Of a stretch of 10,551 bases of DNA, positions 1-5,812 are shown in pieces; position 1 is the first letter of the stretch; each line of letters starts with the position of its first letter. Origin of the DNA: Actinomycetota bacterium (lineage in GTDB: Bacteria > Actinomycetota > Acidimicrobiia > Acidimicrobiales > Ilumatobacteraceae); assembly GCA_009704425.1 (NCBI GenBank), contig WLEG01000047.1, positions 1 to 10,551 of the forward strand, read 5' to 3'. Under the pieces are notes generated by a model. That model was not told the origin of the DNA. It did not search any database and was given only the letters and a program-made list of their open reading frames with translations. The position numbers and the translations under genes are program-made.

Positions 1-326
1 AGGCGAACCAGATCCATGCCGGTCAACGCGTCGGGAAACGGACGCGGGTCGAGCGTCGTGTAGATCGTGGCGTTACCGATGGCGACACCCGCCTCGTTCA
101 CGCCGTGTTCGGCACCCCAACTCCACGTCGGACGCGAGACGACGCAACGTAGCGTCGGGCCGTCCGATCCGGGAATCTCGAGATACGTGGCTCGCGTCGT
201 TCGTTCGTGTCGCGACTCGACCACCTCGATCAGTTGCGACTCCGTCGGTGGCCGATCCGAGTTCTTGGCGAAGATCGTGGCCCCGGTCGAGGTGGCCTCC
301 CCGAGAGCCACCAACAGATCGCACAT
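1..326 (-). CDS. Secernin-family (C69-like) peptidase, N-terminal part, cut by the left window edge
   Basis: This gene begins with ATG at 326 and runs leftward off the window, so only about 108 residues are visible. The protein starts Met-Cys-Asp. A Cys at position 2 is the hallmark of secernin/C69 N-terminal nucleophile dipeptidases, where Met removal exposes the catalytic Cys. FAKNSDRPP (about 19-27), a WGAEHGVNE stretch (about 70-78) and GMDLVR at the visible end all match the family. Secernins are thought to be cytosolic dipeptidases; the substrate here is unknown. The start is fixed by the Cys2 motif. No strong ribosome site is visible, and only 12 bases separate it from the stop of the upstream gene, so translation is probably coupled in the gpsA-led unit. 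The family call rests on remembered motifs, and the C-terminal half cannot be checked. Confidence 0.88.
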   Translation of the reverse strand, partial: MCDLLVALGEATSTGATIFAKNSDRPPTESQLIEVVESRHERTTRATYLEIPGSDGPTLRCVVSRPTWSWGAEHGVNEAGVAIGNATIYTTLDPRPFPDALTGMDLVR

Positions 327-338
327 CGCGTCGACCCG

Positions 339-1658
339 TCAGCCGAAGGAGATCGAATCGGAACCGTCGATGATCGATGCGGGGGCAGGGACCCGCCACA
401 GACTCTCACCGTTCGGTTCCGTCGACGACCATTCCGGGTCCGCACCGGACCGGAGGTCGAGCCGCCGGGGAACCATCGAGTCACCGGATGCGGTCTCCCA
501 CAGGATGGCGGCGTTCGATCCGTGCCATCGAACCGCCATCGACATCCGTGCGCCGTTGGGCACCACCAGACCATGGGCCTCGAACGACGATCCGAGTCGC
601 TCACCGCCGATTCCGTCGACGCAGAAGATGGCCCGGTCGCCACCACCCCAGAACAGCAAGGATTCCTCGACGGCGGTGATGAGAGCGCCGGCGCACTCCG
701 CATCGTCCACGCCCAATCGCGACGACGATGCGATTCCGTCCAATCCCGTCCCGAGGGCCCGCCGAACGATGCGGTCGACGTCGTCGGTGGTTCGCTCGTC
801 GATACCGGACAACCACAACGTGCCCACCCGCACGGCCGCGACCCGCAACGGGTTGACGCGACCTCGGCGGGACTTACGGACGATGCGTTCGACGGCTCCG
901 GCGACGTCCTCGGCCGGTGTCCGCGCGGCGCCCATGCGATCGGCGTGGAATCGGTCGATCAACCAACCCGCCAACTCGTCGGGCCGGCGCCACGGCATCT
1001 CGGACTCCTCGGCGAGGGCGATGGCCACCTTGGCCCGGTTCACACGACTCACCAGGGACACGCCGCCGTCGAGGTCGGGCAACACCAACCGTGAGGACCC
1101 GTCGCAGATGGTCGTCCAACCACGCTCGACGGCGTCGACGTCGGGCAACCGATCCAGATCGATGTCGCGCCCCACGGCCACCCGCACGCGCGCGCGATGT
1201 CCGATCGGCATCACCGTCGGTGCGCTGGCCAATTCGAGCCCCGGCGCCGGCCACGAGGCGTTCTCGCCGCCGTCCGCACCACGCGCCGCGATCGGCCTCG
1301 ACACCGTGAGATCGGTGCGGGTGAGGGCCACCGCGACGGGCATCGGTGAATCGTTCTCGATGTCGACCACGACGATGGGCCGGGCATCGGGACCACTCGC
1401 GCACCACACCGTGTGCACGACGTCGCCGCCGGGAACCCTCATGCGCGTGGAGACGATCGGGAGTCCGTCGACGTCGGTTCGACGCACGGCCACCTCCCGT
1501 TCGGGGTCGTACCAGCGATCGTCGGCCGCGACGTGCCACGCGAGATCGGGCGAACCGTCGGTGAAAATCACCCGACCGCTGGGCGCGACCCGAGCCACCG
1601 CGGGTCGGCCGAACACTCCGATGGGCGATGTCACGCCCGCAAACGTCTCGTCAGCCAA
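339..1658 (-). CDS. Unrecognised 439-residue protein with two beta-rich domains around a helical middle
   Basis: I do not recognise this protein with certainty. It starts at a TTG that overlaps the gpsA stop by 8 bases; a GGAG placed 5 bases upstream supports that start. Residues 1-165 look beta-rich (VVHTVWCASG about 80-89, then VVVDIEND about 96-103). About 205-335 is Arg/Ala/Asp-rich and helical-looking. From about 340 a second beta-rich part carries MAVRWHG and AAILWE (about 374-387). That last pattern recalls C-terminal beta domains of some bacterial sugar-processing enzymes, but the large helical catalytic barrel such enzymes carry seems absent or much reduced. No signal peptide or membrane segment is seen, so it is probably cytosolic. 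It lies between gpsA and the secernin gene, with tight spacing on both sides, which suggests a shared transcript. The function is unknown and the sugar link is only an impression. Confidence 0.85.
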   Translation of the reverse strand: MADETFAGVTSPIGVFGRPAVARVAPSGRVIFTDGSPDLAWHVAADDRWYDPEREVAVRRTDVDGLPIVSTRMRVPGGDVVHTVWCASGPDARPIVVVDIENDSPMPVAVALTRTDLTVSRPIAARGADGGENASWPAPGLELASAPTVMPIGHRARVRVAVGRDIDLDRLPDVDAVERGWTTICDGSSRLVLPDLDGGVSLVSRVNRAKVAIALAEESEMPWRRPDELAGWLIDRFHADRMGAARTPAEDVAGAVERIVRKSRRGRVNPLRVAAVRVGTLWLSGIDERTTDDVDRIVRRALGTGLDGIASSSRLGVDDAECAGALITAVEESLLFWGGGDRAIFCVDGIGGERLGSSFEAHGLVVPNGARMSMAVRWHGSNAAILWETASGDSMVPRRLDLRSGADPEWSSTEPNGESLWRVPAPASIIDGSDSISFG

Positions 1659-2658
1659 TTTCGCTCCGCCTTCTCCGTTGCATGAGCAGCGCGACGGCTT
1701 CGGCGGCGCTCCGTTGGTTCTGACACACCGACACCACTTGCTCGGTGATGGGCATCTCCACCCCGTGGCGTCGCGCGAGATCGAGCACCGCCGGAGAACT
1801 CTTCACACCCTCGGCCACCATCGTCATCGACTCCAGAATCGACGTGATGGACTCACCTTCACCGAGGCGACGACCGACCGTGTTGTTCCGACTCTGAGCC
1901 GACGAACAGGTGGCGATGAGGTCTCCCATGCCCGCCAAGCCCGCGAACGTGAGCCCGTCCCCGCCCATGGCCATTCCGAGTCGCGACATCTCCGCCAATC
2001 CCCGCGTCATCAACGTGGCCCGGGTGTTGTCACCGAAACCCATGCCGGCGGCCATTCCCGACGCGATGGCGATGACGTTCTTCACCACACCGGCGACTTC
2101 ACAACCGACCACGTCGGGGTTGGTGTACACGCGCAACGTCGGTCGCGAGAAGATGCGTTGGAGCTCGTCGGCGATCACCTTGTCGTTGATGGCCACCACG
2201 GCGGCGGCCGGTTGTCCCTGCATCACCTCTCGGGCCAGATTGGGACCGGTGAGAACCGCGACCGGATGGCCCGGCATCTCGTCGGCCACCACCTCGCTCA
2301 TGCGCTTCAGCGAACTGCGCTCGAGCCCCTTCGACAGGCTGACGATGGGCACCCACGGCCGGACGTGTCGGGAAGCTTCGGACACCACCTCGCGAAAACC
2401 GTGGGACGGCACCGCCATCACCACCACGTCGGCGGCCGACACCGCCTCGGCCAGATCCGACGTGACGTCGAGGGAATCGGGCAGACGCGAGTCGGGCAGG
2501 TAATCCACGTTCGTGCGCGAACTCGCGATGGCGGACGCCAGCTCACGACGACGCGCCCACAACACGGTGGAGGTGTTCCCCGCCGCCAACGAGGCCACCG
2601 TCGTCCCCCACGAGCCGGCACCGACAACCGCCACCCGAATCGACTTGGCCCCCGTCAC
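1651..2658 (-). CDS. gpsA: NAD(P)H-dependent glycerol-3-phosphate dehydrogenase
   Basis: GpsA reduces dihydroxyacetone phosphate to sn-glycerol 3-phosphate, the backbone for membrane phospholipids; it is cytosolic. With the GTG start at 2658 it is 335 residues, the usual family length. The Rossmann nucleotide loop GAGSWG lies at 13-18. VPSH (about 83-86), SKGLE (about 109-113), GPNLAREV (about 138-145), the catalytic Lys in VVKN (about 193) and GFGDNTRA (about 207-214) follow in the expected order. A longer reading from TTG at 2685 is open. I prefer GTG 2658 because a TACGAT hexamer ends exactly 7 bases before it, as expected of a leaderless transcript, and because the extra 9 residues precede the normal N-terminus. 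It is divergent from cofC, as in mycobacteria, and overlaps the next gene by 8 bases, so it probably leads the gpsA-unknown-secernin unit. Confidence 0.96.
   Translation of the reverse strand: MTGAKSIRVAVVGAGSWGTTVASLAAGNTSTVLWARRRELASAIASSRTNVDYLPDSRLPDSLDVTSDLAEAVSAADVVVMAVPSHGFREVVSEASRHVRPWVPIVSLSKGLERSSLKRMSEVVADEMPGHPVAVLTGPNLAREVMQGQPAAAVVAINDKVIADELQRIFSRPTLRVYTNPDVVGCEVAGVVKNVIAIASGMAAGMGFGDNTRATLMTRGLAEMSRLGMAMGGDGLTFAGLAGMGDLIATCSSAQSRNNTVGRRLGEGESITSILESMTMVAEGVKSSPAVLDLARRHGVEMPITEQVVSVCQNQRSAAEAVALLMQRRRRSEIG
1664..1667 (-). promoter_or_regulatory. Ribosome binding site deciding a TTG start
   Basis: On the minus strand GGAG stands 5 bases before the TTG at 1658, inside the last codons of gpsA. 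It favours the TTG over the next in-frame GTG, 8 codons later, as the start of the 439-residue protein. Confidence 0.6.
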
Positions 2659-2665
2659 GGCGATG

Positions 2666-2671
2666 ATCGTA
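2666..2671 (-). promoter_or_regulatory. Candidate -10 element of gpsA (leaderless)
   Basis: On the minus strand TACGAT fits the actinobacterial TANNNT -10 pattern and is followed by 7 bases and then the GTG start, so transcription would begin at or next to the start codon. No convincing -35 hexamer is seen. Confidence 0.5.
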
Positions 2672-2726
2672 TACGCCGGACCCAAGAACGAGTCCGACGG
2701 CCCGAACCGTCCGCGACACGAGCACC

Positions 2727-2732
2727 TAGGCT
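2727..2732 (+). promoter_or_regulatory. Candidate -10 element of cofC/fbiD (leaderless)
   Basis: TAGGCT fits TANNNT and is followed by 6 bases and then the GTG start at 2739. There is no Shine-Dalgarno-like sequence between it and the start, which fits a leaderless mRNA. The -35 region is not recognisable. Confidence 0.55.
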
Positions 2733-2738
2733 CGCGTC

Positions 2739-3374
2739 GTGAGTTCGCCCGTGTCGTTGGTGGTCCCGATCCGACGGTTCGACGACGCCAAGAGCCGACT
2801 CGCCGGCGTGCTCTCTCCCGCCGATCGACGTGAACTCGCCGTTTCGTGCGCCCGCGGAGTCGTTCGATCGATCCCCCACGCCGACGTCTTCGTCGTGTGC
2901 GACGACGAGGAGGTGGCCGCGTTCGCGCGCGAGTCGGGGGCCACCGCGGTCATGGTCGATGCCGCGGGACTCAACGCCTCGCTCACCGCCGGGCTGCCCC
3001 GCGTGATCGCCGACCGACCCGATCAGCCCGTGATGGTGGCTCACGCCGATCTGCCTTTCGGCCGCCGCCTCGGTGACCTCTGGGACGACATCGGCCCCGG
3101 GATCACCGCCGAGACGGTGGTGATCGTGCCCGACGACCGTCGCGACGGATCGAACGTCGTCGTCATCGGAGTCGGACTGCTGCCCGCGTGGCGCTTCGTC
3201 TACGGAGTCGGCTCGTTCGAGGCCCATCGGTCGCACGCGCGACAGCTGGGCGTGGAGCCGATCGTCATCGACGACGAACTGCTGTCGCTCGACCTCGACA
3301 CGCCGGGCGACCTCGAGAATCCGCACGTCCGCGGAACGCTCGATCGACTCATCACGAAGCGAGACCATTCATGA
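2739..3374 (+). CDS. fbiD: CofC/FbiD-type guanylyltransferase of coenzyme F420 biosynthesis
   Basis: This family activates a three-carbon phospho-acid with GTP for F420 assembly. Actinobacterial FbiD uses phosphoenolpyruvate, archaeal CofC 2-phospholactate. The 211 residues show the nucleotidyltransferase order: VPIRRFDDAKSRL (about 9-21, with the conserved Lys-Ser-Arg-Leu), GLNASL (about 77-82), AHADLPF (about 101-107, metal-binding Asp), PDDRRDGSN (about 131-139) and YGVGSFEAH (about 155-163). The start is GTG at 2739, placed just after a TAGGCT hexamer. It lies back to back with gpsA, matching the Mycobacterium tuberculosis order of fbiD (Rv2983) beside a gpsA paralogue, which strengthens the call. 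It overlaps the deacetylase gene by ATGA, so the two are probably translated together. PEP as substrate is inferred from lineage, not visible in the sequence. Confidence 0.9.
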   Translation: MSSPVSLVVPIRRFDDAKSRLAGVLSPADRRELAVSCARGVVRSIPHADVFVVCDDEEVAAFARESGATAVMVDAAGLNASLTAGLPRVIADRPDQPVMVAHADLPFGRRLGDLWDDIGPGITAETVVIVPDDRRDGSNVVVIGVGLLPAWRFVYGVGSFEAHRSHARQLGVEPIVIDDELLSLDLDTPGDLENPHVRGTLDRLITKRDHS

Positions 3375-4150
3375 ACACCACACCGGCGACGAACGATCCG
3401 GGGCAACCGGCGCAGCATTCCGATCGAACCATCACCTCGATCGATCTGCCGACACCGAAGGTCGCCCTGGCCATCGGCGCGCATCCCGATGACATCGAGT
3501 TCGGTTGCGGGGCCACGCTGGCCAAGTGGGCGGCCGCCGGGTGTCGCATCCACCACCTGGTTCTCACCGACGGTTCGAAGGGAACCTGGAATCCCGACGC
3601 CGACATCACCGCGCTGATTCGCACCCGACGCGACGAGCAGACCGAGGCCGCGCGGCGACTCGGCGGGGTCGACGACGTGACCTTCCTCGACCAGGTGGAC
3701 GGCGAACTGGAGGAAACCGTCGAGTTGCGGAGCCGCATCGCCCGACACATCCGGGTGACCCGACCCGACGTCGTGCTGGGTCACGATCCGTGGAAACGTC
3801 ATCGGCTCCACCCGGATCACCGCCACGCCGGGTTTCTCACCTGTGACGCCATCGTGGCGGCCCGCGATCCGCACTTCTTCCGGGACCACGGCCTGGCGCA
3901 CCACCGCCCGTCCCACCTGCTCCTCTGGGAGGCCGACGAGGCGAATCACGCCGAGAGCGTCGGCGACTTCGTCGACGCGAAGATCTCCGCGCTGCTGGCT
4001 CACGCCTCCCAATTCGAGAGCACGATGAAAGCCGTGGCGCCCGAGGATCTCGATCGATTCTCCGACCGCATCCGAACGCGACTGTCCGAACTGGGGCGGC
4101 GGGTGGACCGGTCGGCCGCGGAGATCTTCACGAGGATCTCCGACCTCTGA
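3371..4150 (+). CDS. LmbE/PIG-L family zinc-dependent N-deacetylase
   Basis: The family removes acetyl groups from N-acetylglucosamine-type substrates. MshB (mycothiol) and BshB (bacillithiol) are the best-known bacterial members. The 259-residue product has the zinc motif AHPDD at 37-41, within GAHPDDIEFGCG, and HPDH at about 147-150 for the third metal ligand. The first 29 residues are a loose, Thr/Pro-rich lead without signal-peptide features, so it is probably cytosolic. The ATG at 3371 overlaps the cofC stop (ATGA), indicating co-translation; there is only a weak purine-rich ribosome site. It ends 4 bases from the convergent TIGR03084 gene. The exact substrate is unknown. MshB is possible, but this looks like the generic PIG-L group and mshB is not normally tied to cofC. 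Confidence 0.88.
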   Translation: MNTTPATNDPGQPAQHSDRTITSIDLPTPKVALAIGAHPDDIEFGCGATLAKWAAAGCRIHHLVLTDGSKGTWNPDADITALIRTRRDEQTEAARRLGGVDDVTFLDQVDGELEETVELRSRIARHIRVTRPDVVLGHDPWKRHRLHPDHRHAGFLTCDAIVAARDPHFFRDHGLAHHRPSHLLLWEADEANHAESVGDFVDAKISALLAHASQFESTMKAVAPEDLDRFSDRIRTRLSELGRRVDRSAAEIFTRISDL

Positions 4151-4154
4151 TCGC

Positions 4155-4916
4155 TCAACCGCGACCCGGGCCGCCGGCGAAGGCCTGGGCCACGTCGATC
4201 CACTGACGGGCGGCCTCACCCACGACTTCCAGCTGCGAGTCGTTCGGTGTTCGTCGCTGCGTGACGACCAGACAGAAGTCGTAGGCATCCCCGGTCACCC
4301 GATTCTCGGCATCCGCCGGGCCCCACGTCCAGGTCTCGCCGTCGGATCCCGCCAACTCCAACCGGACCGGTCGGTCATCGGCGGGCAACCGATTGATCAG
4401 AAGACTGAACGGACGGGCCGAGTACCCGATGTGGGCCACGTGTCGCAGACGATCGCTGATGACCGCGGGTCGGTCGGTCGCCACGCACACGTCGTGACCG
4501 TGCGCCCACGTCTCCATCAGGCGGGCCGTGAGAAACGAGGGCACGGACATCGCGGGGCCGTACCACGGAACGCGTCGATCGGAATCGACATCCGCGGCCC
4601 GCGCGCGAAGTCGCTCGGCGTGGATCCGCCATTCGCCGAGAAGGTCGACGGACGTCAACGTCCTCCCGGCGTCGACCGAGGGATCGTGGGGCGCCCCGGC
4701 GATGATCCGCTCGCGGTCCGCCAGGAAAGCATCGGGGTCGCCGAGAGCCATCGAGGCGCGTTCGTCGAAGAAGCGCAGATGGCTGATCTGATCCGCCACG
4801 GACCAGCCCGCCGCAGGGGTGGGCAACTCCCACTCGCCCGGGGTGAGTCGGTCCAGGACAACGCCGAGAGCCGACTGCTCCGCGGCCAGATCGTCGAGCA
4901 GTTTGCGATGCTTCAT
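4155..4916 (-). CDS. TIGR03084-type DinB-like metal-binding protein (mycothiol-dependent isomerase relative)
   Basis: The 253-residue product resembles the actinobacterial TIGR03084 family, related to mycothiol-dependent maleylpyruvate isomerase and the DinB four-helix fold. Residues 1-150 carry the likely metal ligands: His46 in ISHL after a GWSVADQ segment, then Glu135 and His139 in METWAHGHD. The C-terminal part (about 175-253) is beta-rich with a WTWGPADA segment and ends in a Gly/Pro tail. Family members are thought to act on small thiol-linked substrates, but most, including this one, have no proven reaction. The ATG at 4916 has a clear GGAGG 7 bases upstream. It lies downstream of the Lys/Ala/Pro gene on the same strand with a strong terminator between, so it needs its own promoter or readthrough. 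It converges on the deacetylase with a 4-base gap. Confidence 0.87.
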   Translation of the reverse strand: MKHRKLLDDLAAEQSALGVVLDRLTPGEWELPTPAAGWSVADQISHLRFFDERASMALGDPDAFLADRERIIAGAPHDPSVDAGRTLTSVDLLGEWRIHAERLRARAADVDSDRRVPWYGPAMSVPSFLTARLMETWAHGHDVCVATDRPAVISDRLRHVAHIGYSARPFSLLINRLPADDRPVRLELAGSDGETWTWGPADAENRVTGDAYDFCLVVTQRRTPNDSQLEVVGEAARQWIDVAQAFAGGPGRG

Positions 4917-4943
4917 GTTGGGACCTCCGTTGGGTTGGCCGGG

Positions 4944-4978
4944 AAAAGCAAACGAGCGGGGGTTTCCCCCCGCTCGTT
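4944..4978 (-). terminator. Rho-independent terminator of the Lys/Ala/Pro-rich gene
   Basis: A perfect 12-base stem (AACGAGCGGGGG and its complement, arms 4951-4962 and 4967-4978) closes a 4-base loop. Read leftward it is followed by TTTGCTTTT, a fair U-tract. It begins 31 bases past the stop at 5010 and lies 34 bases before the TIGR03084 start, so it separates the two same-strand genes. The U-tract is only on the minus-strand side. Confidence 0.85.
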
Positions 4979-5009
4979 CAATTCCTGCCCGATCACAGAT
5001 CGGAAAGAA

Positions 5010-5309
5010 TCACTTCTTCTTGGCGGCTGCCTTGCGCTTGGCGGGAGCCTTCTTGGCGGCTGCCTTCTTCTTGGCCGGAGCCTTCTTCGCAACAGCCTTC
5101 TTCTTGGCCGGAGCCTTCTTGGCGGCTGCCTTCTTCTTGGCCGGAGCCTTCTTCGCAACAGCCTTCTTCTTGGCCGGAGCCTTCTTGGCGGCTGCCTTCT
5201 TCTTGGCGGGGGCCTTCTTGGCCGGAGCCTTCTTGGCGGCTGCCTTCTTCTTGGCCGGAGCCTTCTTGGCCGGAGCCTTCTTGGCGGGAGCCTTCTTCTT
5301 TGCTGCCAT
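5010..5309 (-). CDS. Lys/Ala/Pro-rich histone H1-tail-like nucleoid protein
   Basis: The 99-residue product is almost only Lys, Ala and Pro (two Val, one Arg, Met1), built from KKAPAK units with an 11-residue period in which Ala and Val alternate. There is no globular domain. Such tails occur at the C-terminus of mycobacterial HupB and in HctB/H1-like proteins, where they bind DNA without sequence preference, so a nucleoid-compacting role is likely. Neither the HU body nor any other domain is present. The ATG at 5309 fits best: the repeat begins right after it. A longer open reading to 5441 would add an ordinary-looking, non-repetitive lead that is more likely 5' leader. AAAGGGA is a loose ribosome site. 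The gene is followed by a strong terminator, so it is probably monocistronic and well expressed. Confidence 0.85.
   Translation of the reverse strand: MAAKKKAPAKKAPAKKAPAKKKAAAKKAPAKKAPAKKKAAAKKAPAKKKAVAKKAPAKKKAAAKKAPAKKKAVAKKAPAKKKAAAKKAPAKRKAAAKKK
5050..5181. repeat. Two perfect 66-base tandem repeats inside the Lys/Ala/Pro gene
   Basis: Bases 5050-5115 and 5116-5181 are identical by direct comparison. Each 66-base unit is two 33-base subunits differing in the segment that encodes KAAAK versus KAVAK. Shorter related units fill the rest of the gene up to about 5297. This arrangement is prone to slippage and to assembly collapse. Confidence 0.9.
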
Positions 5310-5480
5310 GGGAGTGTCCCTTTCTGGTTTGGTTTGGTACTGCTGTGTCTTGCTTTCGAGTCGTATCGGGCCGGGGCCTTCCACGCACTTCGATTCTTGT
5401 CGGATCATTTCTGACCAGTTCTCGGGTGGAACCAACGACATTCGATTGGATTTTTCGAGTTATTACAAGTACTGGTTTTA

Positions 5481-5492
5481 TTGCAAATGCAA
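5481..5492. repeat. 12-base palindrome TTGCA-AA-TGCAA
   Basis: Five-base arms flank two central bases, in the AT-rich pocket upstream of both divergent genes. The size and place suit a regulator half-site pair. No protein is known to bind it. Confidence 0.4.
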
Positions 5493-5526
5493 CGAGCGTG
5501 TTCGATCATCTCGATGGCGACGACTC

Positions 5527-5538
5527 AGAGACGTCTCT
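5527..5538. repeat. 12-base perfect palindrome AGAGACGTCTCT
   Basis: The palindrome has no spacer and an ACGT core. It lies 275 bases before the phoH2 start and 218 bases before the Lys/Ala/Pro start. It is a candidate operator and could be chance in GC-rich DNA. Confidence 0.4.
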
Positions 5539-5801
5539 CGAACCCACCGACGACAGTTGCGCACGGTCGGCGAGACGACGCTGACAGCGTTCACGCCCGC
5601 GTGTCGGCGATCACAGTGTGGCAAAGGGGACCTCCCCGATGGTGGATACCCCCGGACCACCACTCCCGAAAGTTCAGGAAGAATTCGCACCGAAAATCCA
5701 CCACGACGTGCCGATCGTGGACAAGGATTCAGTGCGAGCGATCCTGCCCCTCGGACTCGTTCGCCCGACAACGTTGGGTCTCGACCCGGCGTTCGACATA
5801 C

Positions 5802-5807
5802 GAGGAG
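5802..5807 (+). promoter_or_regulatory. Ribosome binding site deciding the phoH2 start
   Basis: GAGGAG stands 5 bases before GTG 5813. It is the best ribosome site among the in-frame starts and supports the 469-residue form over readings from GTG 5618 or ATG 5639. AAGGGGA before ATG 5639 is a weaker alternative. Confidence 0.6.
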
Positions 5808-5812
5808 TACGA

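Larger units (their letters stand above)
5310..5812. other. 500-base intergenic region between the divergent Lys/Ala/Pro gene and phoH2
   Basis: No convincing gene. About 5430-5500 is clearly richer in A and T than the rest of the window and probably holds the promoter of the leftward Lys/Ala/Pro gene and perhaps one for phoH2; I could not pick a hexamer pair with good spacing in either direction. It contains two palindromes, at 5481-5492 and 5527-5538. From 5618 the phoH2 frame is open without a stop. A second rightward ORF in another frame (TTG 5481, first ATG 5514) ends at 5816 across the phoH2 start. Confidence 0.6.

Noticed and set aside
73..399. Leftward 108-codon ORF at the left edge
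   Set aside because: It lies in a different frame from the secernin gene, which has clear family motifs there. The composition is Arg/Gly-rich noise.
67..2742. A rightward open frame of about 890 codons opposite gpsA, the unknown gene and secernin
   Set aside because: It is antisense to three well-supported genes, is Arg/Thr/Ser/His-rich without motifs, and is the usual by-product of high-GC codon use on the other strand.
5050..5297. CRISPR-like or VNTR array of regularly spaced repeats
   Set aside because: The units are contiguous and in frame with a Lys/Ala/Pro protein, with no unique spacers; it is a coding tandem repeat.
5396..5420. TTGTCGG resembling the PafBC-dependent RecA-NDp promoter element
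   Set aside because: The full motif needs TTGTCRGTG and a TANNNT 8 bases further on. Here the end of the first part and the -10 both fail.
5310..5441. N-terminal 44-residue extension of the Lys/Ala/Pro protein
   Set aside because: The added part has no repeat character, and the ATG at 5309 directly precedes the repeat with a loose ribosome site. It is more likely leader sequence.
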